From CAYUCJ01 sp049282265 (GTDB lineage Bacteria; Desulfobacterota; DSM-4660; Desulfatiglandales; Desulfatiglandaceae): DNA of 41,409 bases. Positions within the stretch are counted from its first letter, which is position 1. Each line of letters begins with the position of its first letter. The notes under the pieces were generated by a model that worked only from the letters and a program-made list of their open reading frames with translations, was not told the DNA's origin and ran no database searches. The translations under genes were made by a program, and so were the position numbers. The DNA lies in assembly GCA_049282265.1 (NCBI GenBank), contig JBAPTR010000294.1:1-41409 (forward strand), given 5' to 3'. Shown piece by piece: positions 25,704-33,371 of this stretch.

Positions 25704-26797
25704 TCAACTCCCCCACCGCAAATAGGATCAAAGGAAGCACGGAGATCCAAGGCAAGGCGCGAGTGACCCCAGATTCGAAGGCGCTCCGTTTACGGCCGGG
25801 CCAAATCCTGTCGGGTAAGATCGTCCAGACCAAGGCAGATGGTTGGGTCCTGATCAGCTCCGGAAACAAGAGCTTTGAAGCCCACACATCCCTTTCGCTC
25901 AGGGAAGGGGCGAAATATCAATTTCTGGTCAGATCGACAGGCCCGCAAATCGAACTCAAGGTCCTGGAGAGTAGGGATCCCTTTCCGAGTTCGACGTTGA
26001 AGGTCTGGGATTCAGGGCAGGAGATGCGCAGGGCATTCTCAGCCATCCTTCGCGACCTTGCAGAAGGGCCGTTGCCTGCCGATTTGAGCAAAGCCAACAG
26101 CCGGACCCTCCGGCAAATCCATAGGCTCCTGCCTCTCCTGGTCTACCAGGGGCCGACACAGGATGACGCCCTCATGCTTCCTCAAAAACTCCTGGCAAGC
26201 GGCGTTTTCTGGGAGAGCAAAGTCCTCCGTCACCTCCTGATGTCCGAAGATGGGAAAACCCTTGAAACCCTTCGGACGGATGATCTGAAAGGGCTGCTGC
26301 TCAAGCTGAAAGAAGAACTCCAACCCAGGGGTGACGCATCCCGTGAGCTTCGGGCAACGATAGAACAGGTGGACCGCCTGCTTTCCATCGTCCAAAACCA
26401 TCAGAACCTCAACCTCAGCGCAATAAGGGAAGGGTGGGGTTGGTACTGGTTCATCCCGGGTGCTGATGAAAGGGAGTTCCTGCACGGTGAGGTGTTCGAG
26501 AAAAAGTCCGACGAAGGGGAGAGCCACCACATTCAAATGAACCTTTCCTTTACACGTCTGGGAGAGATTGGGGTCTCATGTCTTTTGAGAGATAACGACG
26601 TTTCGGTTGATATCCGGGTAACCGATAGCCAGGTCGCATCTTTCCTTGAGGAAAACCTCTCCTTTCTAGAAGACGGATTGAAACAGAAGGGATTGAAAAT
26701 AGGGAGACTGACATGTGAACTGATACCGGAAGGGCCCCCTTATGTTCTTTTTTCTAAAGGGGTAGGGCCCGCGTCGACAGTTGATGTGGTCATTTAG
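25700..26797 (+). CDS. Second FliK-like hook-length/specificity-switch protein
   Basis: A 365-residue protein. The N-terminal part (about residues 30-85) has a beta-rich LRPGQILSGKIVQTKADGWV segment. The middle is helical, and the C-terminal third (about 275-345) follows the Flg_hook domain of FliK: HIQMNLSFTRLGEIGVSCLL, then VDIRVTDSQVASFLEENLSF and LEDGLKQKGLKIGRL. This differs clearly from the FliK at 8504. ATG 25700 is preferred over ATG 25676 because the start overlaps the stop of a short leader frame. It is followed 8 bp later by FhlB, so the two probably act together in export switching (inference). Confidence 0.72.
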   Translation: MINSPTANRIKGSTEIQGKARVTPDSKALRLRPGQILSGKIVQTKADGWVLISSGNKSFEAHTSLSLREGAKYQFLVRSTGPQIELKVLESRDPFPSSTLKVWDSGQEMRRAFSAILRDLAEGPLPADLSKANSRTLRQIHRLLPLLVYQGPTQDDALMLPQKLLASGVFWESKVLRHLLMSEDGKTLETLRTDDLKGLLLKLKEELQPRGDASRELRATIEQVDRLLSIVQNHQNLNLSAIREGWGWYWFIPGADEREFLHGEVFEKKSDEGESHHIQMNLSFTRLGEIGVSCLLRDNDVSVDIRVTDSQVASFLEENLSFLEDGLKQKGLKIGRLTCELIPEGPPYVLFSKGVGPASTVDVVI

Positions 26798-26805
26798 GCG
26801 TATTA

Positions 26806-27078
26806 ATGGAAAAAACACGAAAAAGGGCTGTTGCCCTGAAATATGACCCCCACCAGGATAATGCCCCCAGGCTCGCCGCCAAGGGAATAGGGGCGGTGGC
26901 CGAGAAGATCATCGAACTGGCCGCGCAAAAAGGGATACCCGTAAGGGAGGACCCTGATCTGATGCTGTCCCTGATGGAACTGGACTGGCACGAAGAAATT
27001 CCCCCGGCACTCTACCAGATCATTGCAGAAGTTCTCGCCTTTACCTACCGGATGAATCGAAAATACGGCAGTGGGTGA
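26806..27078 (+). CDS. fhlB: FhlB: free-standing FlhB C-terminal domain homologue
   Basis: A 90-residue soluble protein matching the part of FlhB that lies after the NPTH cleavage site. Shared patterns are RKRAVALKYD, APRLAAKGIGAVAEKI, AAQKGIPVREDPDL and EEIPPALYQIIAEVLAFTYR, which align with the end of FlhB at 17968-19041. It has no membrane part and no NPTH motif. Related stand-alone domains (FhlB, FlhX, YlqH) occur in several phyla and can affect or replace the FlhB cytoplasmic fragment. The ATG at 26806 has only a weak ribosome site, which suggests coupling to the FliK-like gene. Confidence 0.88.
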   Translation: MEKTRKRAVALKYDPHQDNAPRLAAKGIGAVAEKIIELAAQKGIPVREDPDLMLSLMELDWHEEIPPALYQIIAEVLAFTYRMNRKYGSG

Positions 27079-27092
27079 GCAGGGTTGCCCGT

Positions 27093-27128
27093 TGAGCCGG
27101 TTGGCCCGCTGAGCCGGTTGAGCCGGTT
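27093..27128 (+). repeat. Triplicate TGAGCCGGTT repeat
   Basis: TGAGCCGGTT occurs at 27093-27102, 27110-27119 and 27119-27128. The first pair are 17 bp apart and the second pair 9 bp apart. It lies just after the fhlB stop. It may be a small variable-number repeat; no operator function can be shown. Confidence 0.55.
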
Positions 27129-27487
27129 TTGGCCGACAATGGTTCGGCTGTCTTTCGCACGCACCCCCTCGCTCTCAACTTTGATGACTTCAACGAAGTC
27201 GTCTCATCCGCCGGAGTCAAGGAGCAGGGCGTGAGGGTCTGAAAAAGAGTGTCAGGTCTCAGCCGCTTCGTTGCTCATGGGCTGTCACTCGTGGCATAAA
27301 CCAGCCTTTCATGTTTCCATCGACTTTTGTCTTCCGGTAATTTTTTCCGGGATCAAGAAAAAATTTGCAGCCCTCGGACTCTCTTCCAATCAAAAAGGTA
27401 TGGAACGCTTTTGTTCGAGGTTGATAATGGCAATGAAATAAAGATGTTATCCTTTCTGTTCGCGGAATCGATAGAAATGATCCCTTA

Positions 27488-27503
27488 TGGTACGGTTATT
27501 GCT
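27488..27503 (+). promoter_or_regulatory. Sigma-54 promoter of the flgF operon
   Basis: TGGTAC-GGTTA-TTGCT has GG and GC separated by 10 nt and the full TTGC box. The predicted start is near 27514, about 87 nt before flgF. It would drive flgF-flgG-flgA-flgH-flgI-flgJ. Confidence 0.9.
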
Positions 27504-27600
27504 TATACCTTCAATAGTGTCAGATAGGTTTGAACCATGCGGCCAGCTAACTGGTCGATAATTTGACTGGGGACGGATTAGAAAGAGGAGAAAACACATT

Positions 27601-28344
27601 ATGATCGGCATGCTGGAAGCGGTCAGGGCCTGCATCAAAGAAGAAGTCAGAATGGATGTTATCTCAAACAACCTGGCCAACGCCGGGGTCGTCGGGTTCA
27701 AGAGAGACAGAATTTCTTTTCAAAACATGCTCCAGGACGCTGAAGATGCGAATACTACCACTGCATCCGAAAGCGATGGAACAGTGACCGATTTCAGTTT
27801 TGTACGCGTCGAAACCGATTTTGGAGACGGCCCCACACGCAACACAGGCAATACGCTGGACCTGGCCATCAACGGGAAGGGCTTTTTCAAGGTGCAGACC
27901 CCGGAAGGGGTGCGCTACACGCGCAAAGGCAATTTTACAACGGATGCGCAGGGTTACCTGATGACCCAGGAGGGAAATCCGGTCCTGGGAAAAGGTGGAT
28001 CCATCAGCATCTCGGGGAAAGAAATACTCGTCGATAAAACCGGGCGGATTCTTGTGGATGGATCCGAGGCGGGTCAGCTTGATCTGGTGGATGTATCTCA
28101 GCCGGATAAGCTCATCAAAGTAGGTGGCGCCCTTTTCCAGGCCGGGGATGGGAATGAGGAAATCCCTTTGCCAATGGAAACGGTCGTCAATCAAGGTTAC
28201 GTCGAGAATTCAAACGTCAATGTCGCTGAGGAGATGGTCACGATGATCCATGCGCTCAGGGCATTTGAAAGCTATCAGAAGGCGATCCAGATGATGGACG
28301 GATTGGACAGCACGGCGACCAATCAGATCGGTCACCTAAGGTAA
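27601..28344 (+). CDS. flgF: Flagellar proximal rod protein FlgF
   Basis: A 247-residue rod protein. The N-terminal axial signature is RMDVISNNLANAGVVGFKRD (about residues 18-37). The middle has NTLDLAINGKGFFKVQTPEG, shared with FlgG and FlgE, and the C-terminus has NSNVNVAEEMVTMIHALRAF. It is shorter than flgG next door and has the more divergent MLEAVRACIKEEV opening, as is usual for FlgF. An AGGAG site precedes ATG 27601. It is the first gene after the sigma-54 promoter, and flgG follows after 28 bp. Confidence 0.94.
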   Translation: MIGMLEAVRACIKEEVRMDVISNNLANAGVVGFKRDRISFQNMLQDAEDANTTTASESDGTVTDFSFVRVETDFGDGPTRNTGNTLDLAINGKGFFKVQTPEGVRYTRKGNFTTDAQGYLMTQEGNPVLGKGGSISISGKEILVDKTGRILVDGSEAGQLDLVDVSQPDKLIKVGGALFQAGDGNEEIPLPMETVVNQGYVENSNVNVAEEMVTMIHALRAFESYQKAIQMMDGLDSTATNQIGHLR

Positions 28345-28372
28345 GCACGCAAAACAGAAGGAGGAACACATT

Positions 28373-29155
28373 ATGATCAGAAGTTTGTGGACCGCAGCCT
28401 CGGGTATGGCAGCTCAGAAGCTCAATATGGATGTTATTGCCAATAATCTGGCCAATGTGAACACCAGCGGTTTCAAGAAAAGCAGGGCCGATTTTGAAGA
28501 CCTGCTTTATCAGGAGCTTCGAGCCCCCGGCGCGACAACGGCCTCCGGTGGAGAGATTCCCACGGGAATCCAGGTGGGCATGGGCACAAGGCCGGTCTCC
28601 GTTCAGAAGATGTTTTCCCAGGGCGATTACATGCAGACCAAAAACAACCTGGACATGGCCATTGAAGGCAAGGGATTTTTCAAAGTCCTCAGCAGTGGGC
28701 AGGAGGCCTACGTGCGTTCGGGGAGCTTCAAGGTGGACAGCGAGGGCTATATCTGCACCGGCGATGGAGACCGCCTTCAGCCGGAGTTCGCCATTCCGGC
28801 CAATTCCGTCAACTTTACCGTGGACTCGGGTGGGAACATGGTGGCGATGGGTGCCGATGGGACGGAGATCGCAAGTGCGCAACTGAGCCTCTACAGCTTT
28901 TCCAATCCCGCTGGTCTCTTGAGCAAGGGAGGAAATCTTTTTCAACCGAGTCAGGCTTCGGGCGATCCCGTTGAAGGAAACCCCGGTGTGGACGGTATGG
29001 GAACGGTTGCCCAGGGGTACCTGGAGATGTCCAATGTTGATGTGGTGGAGGAGATGGTCAATATGATCTCAAGCCAGAGGGCCTACGAGGTGAGTTCGAA
29101 ATCCATCAAGGCCGCTGACGATATGCTGCAAATGGCCAACAATCTTCGGAGATAG
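28373..29155 (+). CDS. flgG: Flagellar distal rod protein FlgG
   Basis: A 260-residue FlgG, exactly the usual length. The N-terminus MIRSLWTAASGMAAQKLNMD and the motif NNLANVNTSGFKKSRADFED are near-invariant in the family. The C-terminus has NVDVVEEMVNMISSQRAYEV. FlgG builds the distal rod inside the L and P rings. GGAGG precedes ATG 28373. flgA follows after 6 bp. Confidence 0.97.
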   Translation: MIRSLWTAASGMAAQKLNMDVIANNLANVNTSGFKKSRADFEDLLYQELRAPGATTASGGEIPTGIQVGMGTRPVSVQKMFSQGDYMQTKNNLDMAIEGKGFFKVLSSGQEAYVRSGSFKVDSEGYICTGDGDRLQPEFAIPANSVNFTVDSGGNMVAMGADGTEIASAQLSLYSFSNPAGLLSKGGNLFQPSQASGDPVEGNPGVDGMGTVAQGYLEMSNVDVVEEMVNMISSQRAYEVSSKSIKAADDMLQMANNLRR

Positions 29156-29161
29156 ATAATC

Positions 29162-30142
29162 ATGTCCAGAAAATGGTCGAGATATTCATCGGTTGCCATA
29201 ACCCTGGCCCTTTTCCTTGCGATAGGTGAAACGGCATGGGCCGGTGACCTCCAGATTCGGATCAAACAAAAGGCCACGGTTGAGAGGGACAGCATTACCC
29301 TCGGAGACATCGCCTCTTTCAACCCGGAAGAGGATGAACGCGTGGCCGCGTTGCGAGAACTCGAAGTGGCATCCGCGCCACCTCCGGGTAGAGATCTGAG
29401 TTTGAACAGCCGTTTTCTGATCTACAGGCTGTCAGCGTTGATGGGTGGAGACCCTGGGGTCAAAGTCAAGGTCCCGCAGAACCTCCTGGTGCACCGGGAC
29501 GGACAGGTCGTAAGCGTCAAAAAGTTGACAAAAATATTCAAGGACTATGTTTTCAACCATGCCCCATGGCCAAGAGAAGTCATGAGGGTGGACAAAATGA
29601 ATACTCCGGGCCCTGTGACCCTGCCGCGTGGCCGTCTTGCGTGGGAGGCCAGGGAGAGAACCAATGGAGATTTTGTCGGCGAGACATCTCTGGTTGTCGC
29701 CTTCACGGTAAACGGCAAGGTATACAGGAAGGTCCCCGTCAGTGGACGTATCTGGGTCACCCGGAAAATAATCAGAACGGCGAAAAAAATTGAAAAGGGC
29801 GAGATTATCGAAGAGAAAAACCTCTTGCAGGTCAGGGAAAGCACAGACCGACTCTCAAAGGACAATGTCACCGCCCTGAACCAGGTCATAGGCAAGAGAG
29901 CCACCACGACAATCCAGAGCGGCAAGGTGATCAAGCTGAGAATGGTCGAGGTGCCGCCTGCAGTCAAAAAGGGAGACCGGGTGGTCATCAGGGCGGAAAA
30001 CGGGTCCATAGAAATCACGGCCCTTGGCAGGGTGCTGGAAGATGCGCGGTCAGGGGAACAGGTAAGGGTCATCAATGTGGCGAGCGGCAAAGAGCTGTTT
30101 GCCACGGTGGTTGGCCACGGCCAGGTAGCGGTTACTTTTTAG
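29162..30142 (+). CDS. flgA: P-ring assembly chaperone FlgA
   Basis: A 326-residue periplasmic protein with a signal peptide (residues 1-28, hydrophobic ITLALFLAIGETAWA with likely cleavage after AWA). The C-terminal half is the SAF/FlgA domain: RKIIRTAKKIEKGEIIEEKN, then the segment KRATTTIQSGKVIKLRMVE and KGDRVVIRAENGSIEI. FlgA assists assembly of FlgI into the P ring. It lies directly between flgG and flgH, and flgI is two genes downstream. The N-terminal 100 residues are longer than in enteric FlgA. Confidence 0.92.
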   Translation: MSRKWSRYSSVAITLALFLAIGETAWAGDLQIRIKQKATVERDSITLGDIASFNPEEDERVAALRELEVASAPPPGRDLSLNSRFLIYRLSALMGGDPGVKVKVPQNLLVHRDGQVVSVKKLTKIFKDYVFNHAPWPREVMRVDKMNTPGPVTLPRGRLAWEARERTNGDFVGETSLVVAFTVNGKVYRKVPVSGRIWVTRKIIRTAKKIEKGEIIEEKNLLQVRESTDRLSKDNVTALNQVIGKRATTTIQSGKVIKLRMVEVPPAVKKGDRVVIRAENGSIEITALGRVLEDARSGEQVRVINVASGKELFATVVGHGQVAVTF

Positions 30143-30153
30143 GAGAAATTTCC

Positions 30154-30876
30154 ATGAAAAAAACGGTCATGAACGGTTTGATGATTTTAGCAGTGCTGGC
30201 CCTATCCGCCTGCGGGGGAGGCAAGGCCTTGACCAAGACCGGAATGTCCCAACCGGGCCGGCAAATTTCTCCGACCGGACCGGTCGCCGCAACACATGGT
30301 CAGGATTCCCAGACGGGATCGGAGGCGAGCCTTTTTCATGAGAGCACCTATGACGGCTTTTTCCAGGACCTCCGCGCCCACAAGGTCGGAGACCTGGTAA
30401 CCATCAACATCGTGGAGACATCCAAGGCCTCCAAGAAGGCCGACACCAAGACGGAGCGTTCCTCTTCCGTTGACGCTGGTGTGACGAATTTTCTGGGTTA
30501 TGAGAAACAGCTGGGCATGCCCAAGGCCTTTGACAACGCGAGTATGATCAAGGCCTCCATGGGAAACAAATTTGATGGATCGGGATCCACGAGCCGGGAC
30601 GAGAGCATGACGGCCTCCGTTACGGCAAGGGTCGTCAGGGTAATGCCCAATGGCAATCTGTTTATCGAGGGCACCCGCAAAATCAGGGTGAACAACGAAA
30701 CCCAGAATATCACCCTCTCGGGAATCATCAGGCCCAGTGATATCTCACCCGACAACACAGTGCTTTCAAGTTATGTGGCGGATGCCCGAATCGATTATAC
30801 GGGGAACGGCCCGGTGAGTGACAAACAGCGGCCGGGATGGTTGGCAAGAATCCTGGATACGGTCTGGCCGTTCTAG
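30154..30876 (+). CDS. flgH: L-ring lipoprotein FlgH
   Basis: A 240-residue lipoprotein. The signal peptide ends in the lipobox LSAC (Cys at residue 20), so it is lipid-anchored to the outer membrane. Family motifs are HKVGDLVTINIVETSKASKK (about 76-95), RVVRVMPNGNLFIEGTRKI and VLSSYVADARIDYTGNG, all characteristic of FlgH. The ATG at 30154 follows AGGAGAAATTTCC. It is strong evidence for a Gram-negative envelope. Confidence 0.96.
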   Translation: MKKTVMNGLMILAVLALSACGGGKALTKTGMSQPGRQISPTGPVAATHGQDSQTGSEASLFHESTYDGFFQDLRAHKVGDLVTINIVETSKASKKADTKTERSSSVDAGVTNFLGYEKQLGMPKAFDNASMIKASMGNKFDGSGSTSRDESMTASVTARVVRVMPNGNLFIEGTRKIRVNNETQNITLSGIIRPSDISPDNTVLSSYVADARIDYTGNGPVSDKQRPGWLARILDTVWPF

Positions 30877-30965
30877 TACGCGTCTCATAAGTTGCGTGCC
30901 ATAAAATGGAATATATTGTCAAAATCGATGATAAGACTTTCGAGAAAGCCTTTCAGGGGGAAAGC

Positions 30966-32093
30966 ATGAGAAAACGACTCCATCCCTTTCTTGGCCGGTG
31001 CATCCGAGTTGTCCTGGCCCTGTGTTTGGTCTTGCTATTTGTCAATGTTGCCTGGTCCGCCAGGATCAAGGATATCGCCTCATTGAAGGGGGTGCGGGGT
31101 AACCAGTTGATCGGTTACGGACTGGTGGTCGGCCTGAATGGAACCGGTGACGGTTCAGGGACGAAATTCACCGTCCAGTCCCTGGTGAACATGATGGAAC
31201 ACCTGGGAATCCATGCCCTGCCCGACCAGGTGAAGGTGAGCAATGTGGCGGCGGTCATGGTTACGGCGAATCTCCCGTCTTTTGCCAGGCAGGGGAATAA
31301 GCTGGACGTCCTGGTCTCATCGGTGGGTGATGCCAAGAGCCTCCAGGGGGGTACACTCCTCCTTTCCCCTTTGCGTGGGGTGGACAACCAGATCTATGCC
31401 CTGGCCCAGGGCCCGCTGCTCGTGGGTGGGTTTGCAAGCTCGGGTGCTGCCGGAGGGGGAGTCCAGAAGAACCATCCCACCGTTGCACGCATCCCCGGCG
31501 GCGCTTCAATAGAACGGGAAATTCCGTTCGATTTTTCCAAGATGAAGGACCTGGTCATTTCATTGAACGAGCCTGATTTTACCACCGCCATGCGGGTCAC
31601 GGATGCCATAAACATGAAACTGGGACGGAAGGCGGCATTTCCTTCGGATGGGGGGACCATCAGGGTACGGGTTCCGGATGAAATGAGAAAGAACATGGTG
31701 GGCGTCATGGCCTCCCTCGAGCAGATCAGAATCACGCCCGATCAGAGCGCAAGGATTGTCCTTGATGAGCGTACCGGCACGGTGGTGATGGGACAGGATG
31801 TGCGCATTTCCTCCGTAGCCATTGCGCACGGCAACCTGAGCGTAACCATCAAGGAAAGCAAGCAGGTGAGCCAACCGGCGCCTTTCAGCCAGGGACAGAC
31901 CGCCGTCACCCCTGAAAGCAAAGTCAATGTGGCCGAAGAGCAGAAGAGATTGATCGTGATGCCCGAGGGGACAAGCCTCGGAGATGTGGTCAAGGCCCTC
32001 AACGCCATAGGTGTCTCCCCCAGGGATCTCATCGCCGTATTTCAGGCCATCAAGGCTGCAGGGGCACTGCAGGCTGATCTGGAGATCATCTAG
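30966..32093 (+). CDS. flgI: P-ring protein FlgI
   Basis: A 375-residue FlgI. A signal peptide (about 1-32, CIRVVLALCLVLLFVNVAWSA) precedes the mature start ARIKDIASLKGVRGNQLIGYG, close to invariant in FlgI. LVVGLNGTGDGSGTKFTVQSL and the C-terminal LGDVVKALNAIGVSPRDLIA are further signatures. ATG 30966 is preferred over ATG 30906 because AGGGGGAAAGC precedes it and the signal peptide then starts at the right distance. Its stop codon abuts a palindromic repeat element. Confidence 0.96.
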   Translation: MRKRLHPFLGRCIRVVLALCLVLLFVNVAWSARIKDIASLKGVRGNQLIGYGLVVGLNGTGDGSGTKFTVQSLVNMMEHLGIHALPDQVKVSNVAAVMVTANLPSFARQGNKLDVLVSSVGDAKSLQGGTLLLSPLRGVDNQIYALAQGPLLVGGFASSGAAGGGVQKNHPTVARIPGGASIEREIPFDFSKMKDLVISLNEPDFTTAMRVTDAINMKLGRKAAFPSDGGTIRVRVPDEMRKNMVGVMASLEQIRITPDQSARIVLDERTGTVVMGQDVRISSVAIAHGNLSVTIKESKQVSQPAPFSQGQTAVTPESKVNVAEEQKRLIVMPEGTSLGDVVKALNAIGVSPRDLIAVFQAIKAAGALQADLEII

Positions 32094-32218
32094 GAGGCTG
32101 GCATAAAACGTCCATCTGCGGCGTTATCTTCATCCCTCGTCACTGCGACGTACTTATCTGTACGCCTCGTCCAAGGGATTTCAGATGCCTTGCATCTGAA
32201 CATTTTGTGCCGGCCTCC
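32093..32218 (+). repeat. 126-bp interspersed palindromic element (MITE/REP-like) after flgI
   Basis: The ends GGAGGCTGGCATAAAACGT (32093-32111) and ACATTTTGTGCCGGCCTCC (32200-32218) are inverted repeats matching at 16 of 19 positions; all three differences allow G-U pairing in RNA. Inside are smaller palindromes: CGTAC-TTATCT-GTACG and CAGATGC-CTT-GCATCTG. It has no coding frame. It begins on the last base of the flgI stop codon. Confidence 0.75.
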
Positions 32219-32296
32219 ATGAGAGCCTTGTTCTTATGAAGCTGATTGACATGGGATGGTGAAGTTCACAGTTGAAAGAGAGAATTCACAAGGAAC

Positions 32297-33025
32297 ATGA
32301 TGCAAAGCGCGAAGATTAACGTAAAGGCCTATCTGCCCGACCGGGATGCTGCGGCCAGACAAAAAGACACAAAGCTCAAGAAGGCCTGCAAGGATTTTGA
32401 GTCCATACTGACCTACCAGCTTTTGAGGAGCATGCGCAAGACGGTTGACAAGTGTGGCCTCTTCCACGGGGGCAAGGGCGAGGAGATCTATCAATCCCTT
32501 TTTGACATGGAAATCTCTAAAGATATGAGTGATTTCGGCCCGAACAGCCTCGCCAGGCTACTCTACGACCAGATGAAGGGCCCGGCAGGTATCCCCGAAC
32601 TTCCTGAAGAAACGCCGGCCTGGCCCGTCAAAGGGGTCGTGTCATCAGGCTTCGGGATGCGTAAGGATCCTTTCACGGGGGAGAGCCGTTTCCACGATGG
32701 CCTTGATATCGCAGCTCCCGAAGGTACGGCGATCAGGGCCGCGATGCCCGGGAAGGTGGCCTTCAGCGGAGTGAAGAAAGGTTATGGCAATGTCGTCATC
32801 CTGGACCATGGAAAAGGGTTGCGCACACTGTATGCACATAACAGAAGAAATCTCGTTGCGCAAGGCGGGTTTTTGGAGGCCGGTACGGTCCTGGCGGAGG
32901 TGGGTTCGAGCGGACGGAGCACAGGCCCGCATCTTCATTTCGAAGTGACGCGGGATGGACAGCCGTCCGACCCTTCGGCCTTTCTGCCGGTGACATGGAC
33001 GGAACACCAAATGGCCATGAAATGA
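32297..33025 (+). CDS. flgJ: FlgJ rod-capping protein fused to an M23 (LytM) peptidase
   Basis: A 242-residue fusion. Residues about 25-95 are the FlgJ rod-binding domain (LKKACKDFESILTYQLLRSM, then GKGEEIYQSLFDMEISKDMS). Residues about 108-235 are an M23 zinc endopeptidase: GVVSSGFGMRKDPFTGESRF, His133 and Asp137 in HDGLD, and His212/His214 in HLHFEV, so all zinc ligands appear present. In enterobacteria the second domain is a glucosaminidase instead. It would cut peptide crosslinks to let the rod through the wall. ATG 32297 follows AAGGAAC; a second ATG is adjacent. Confidence 0.93.
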   Translation: MMQSAKINVKAYLPDRDAAARQKDTKLKKACKDFESILTYQLLRSMRKTVDKCGLFHGGKGEEIYQSLFDMEISKDMSDFGPNSLARLLYDQMKGPAGIPELPEETPAWPVKGVVSSGFGMRKDPFTGESRFHDGLDIAAPEGTAIRAAMPGKVAFSGVKKGYGNVVILDHGKGLRTLYAHNRRNLVAQGGFLEAGTVLAEVGSSGRSTGPHLHFEVTRDGQPSDPSAFLPVTWTEHQMAMK

Positions 33026-33035
33026 GCATAAATCT

Positions 33036-33062
33036 TTAGTCGCGACCGATTCTTGCCGATAA
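33036..33062 (+). promoter_or_regulatory. Probable sigma-28 (FliA) promoter of flgN-flgK-flgL
   Basis: A perfect -10 box GCCGATAA lies at 33055-33062. At the standard 15-nt spacing the -35 region reads TTAG (33036-33039), a weak match to TAAA. FlgN, FlgK and FlgL are classical FliA-dependent genes, which supports the call. Confidence 0.6.
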
Positions 33063-33159
33063 CATAATAGTGCGAAGCATGTCTGTCTAAGAAACGATAA
33101 GAGCAAGTGATAAAACTATGACAAATACTGACTCAAAGAGGTTCGCTGCCCCGTGAGAC

Positions 33160-33227
33160 TGGAGTAATGGAGTACTGGAGTATTGATCAAAACAGCATGC
33201 CCGGTACTCCATCACTCCAATACTCCA
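33160..33227 (+). repeat. Long hairpin of TGGAGTA units before flgN
   Basis: The 23-nt left arm (33160-33182) and right arm (33205-33227) are complementary at 20 of 23 positions, with a 22-nt loop. Each arm contains three TGGAGT units in head-to-tail order. It lies within the predicted leader of flgN. The unit resembles the GGAGTC hairpin after flgE. Confidence 0.7.
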
Positions 33228-33371
33228 ACGAAGCGGAGGCTTATGAGGTGTTGGTGTTATGGCGTCGGACAACGATCACGGAAATCGCAATTATTTTGGA
33301 CAGTAGTGAATGCGAAGTGAGAACAGGGCTTTTCGCGCTCAGCACTTGCCACTGAACCTGGAGGAAAGAGC

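Larger units (their letters stand above)
27079..27600 (+). other. 522-bp non-coding gap between fhlB and flgF
   Basis: No credible gene is seen. The left end holds three copies of TGAGCCGGTT (27093-27128). The right part holds a sigma-54 promoter (27488-27503) with a 100-nt leader before flgF. A 66-codon frame at 27327-27527 runs through the promoter and has no family features. The gap marks the border between the accessory block and the flgF operon. Confidence 0.75.
33026..33371 (+). other. 346-bp non-coding gap between flgJ and flgN
   Basis: No credible gene is seen; flgM, often found here, is absent. The gap contains a probable sigma-28 promoter (33036-33062) and a large GGAGTA-unit hairpin (33160-33227). 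From 33230 to 33360 an open frame on the plus strand shows no family resemblance and no ribosome site. The leader from the promoter to flgN would be about 300 nt. Confidence 0.7.

Noticed and set aside
27327..27527. 66-codon plus-strand frame upstream of flgF
   Set aside because: It runs straight through the sigma-54 promoter at 27488 and has no ribosome site.
33167..33355. 62-codon plus-strand frame between flgJ and flgN
   Set aside because: Its first half is the palindromic repeat; no ribosome site and no family pattern, so not a gene and not flgM.
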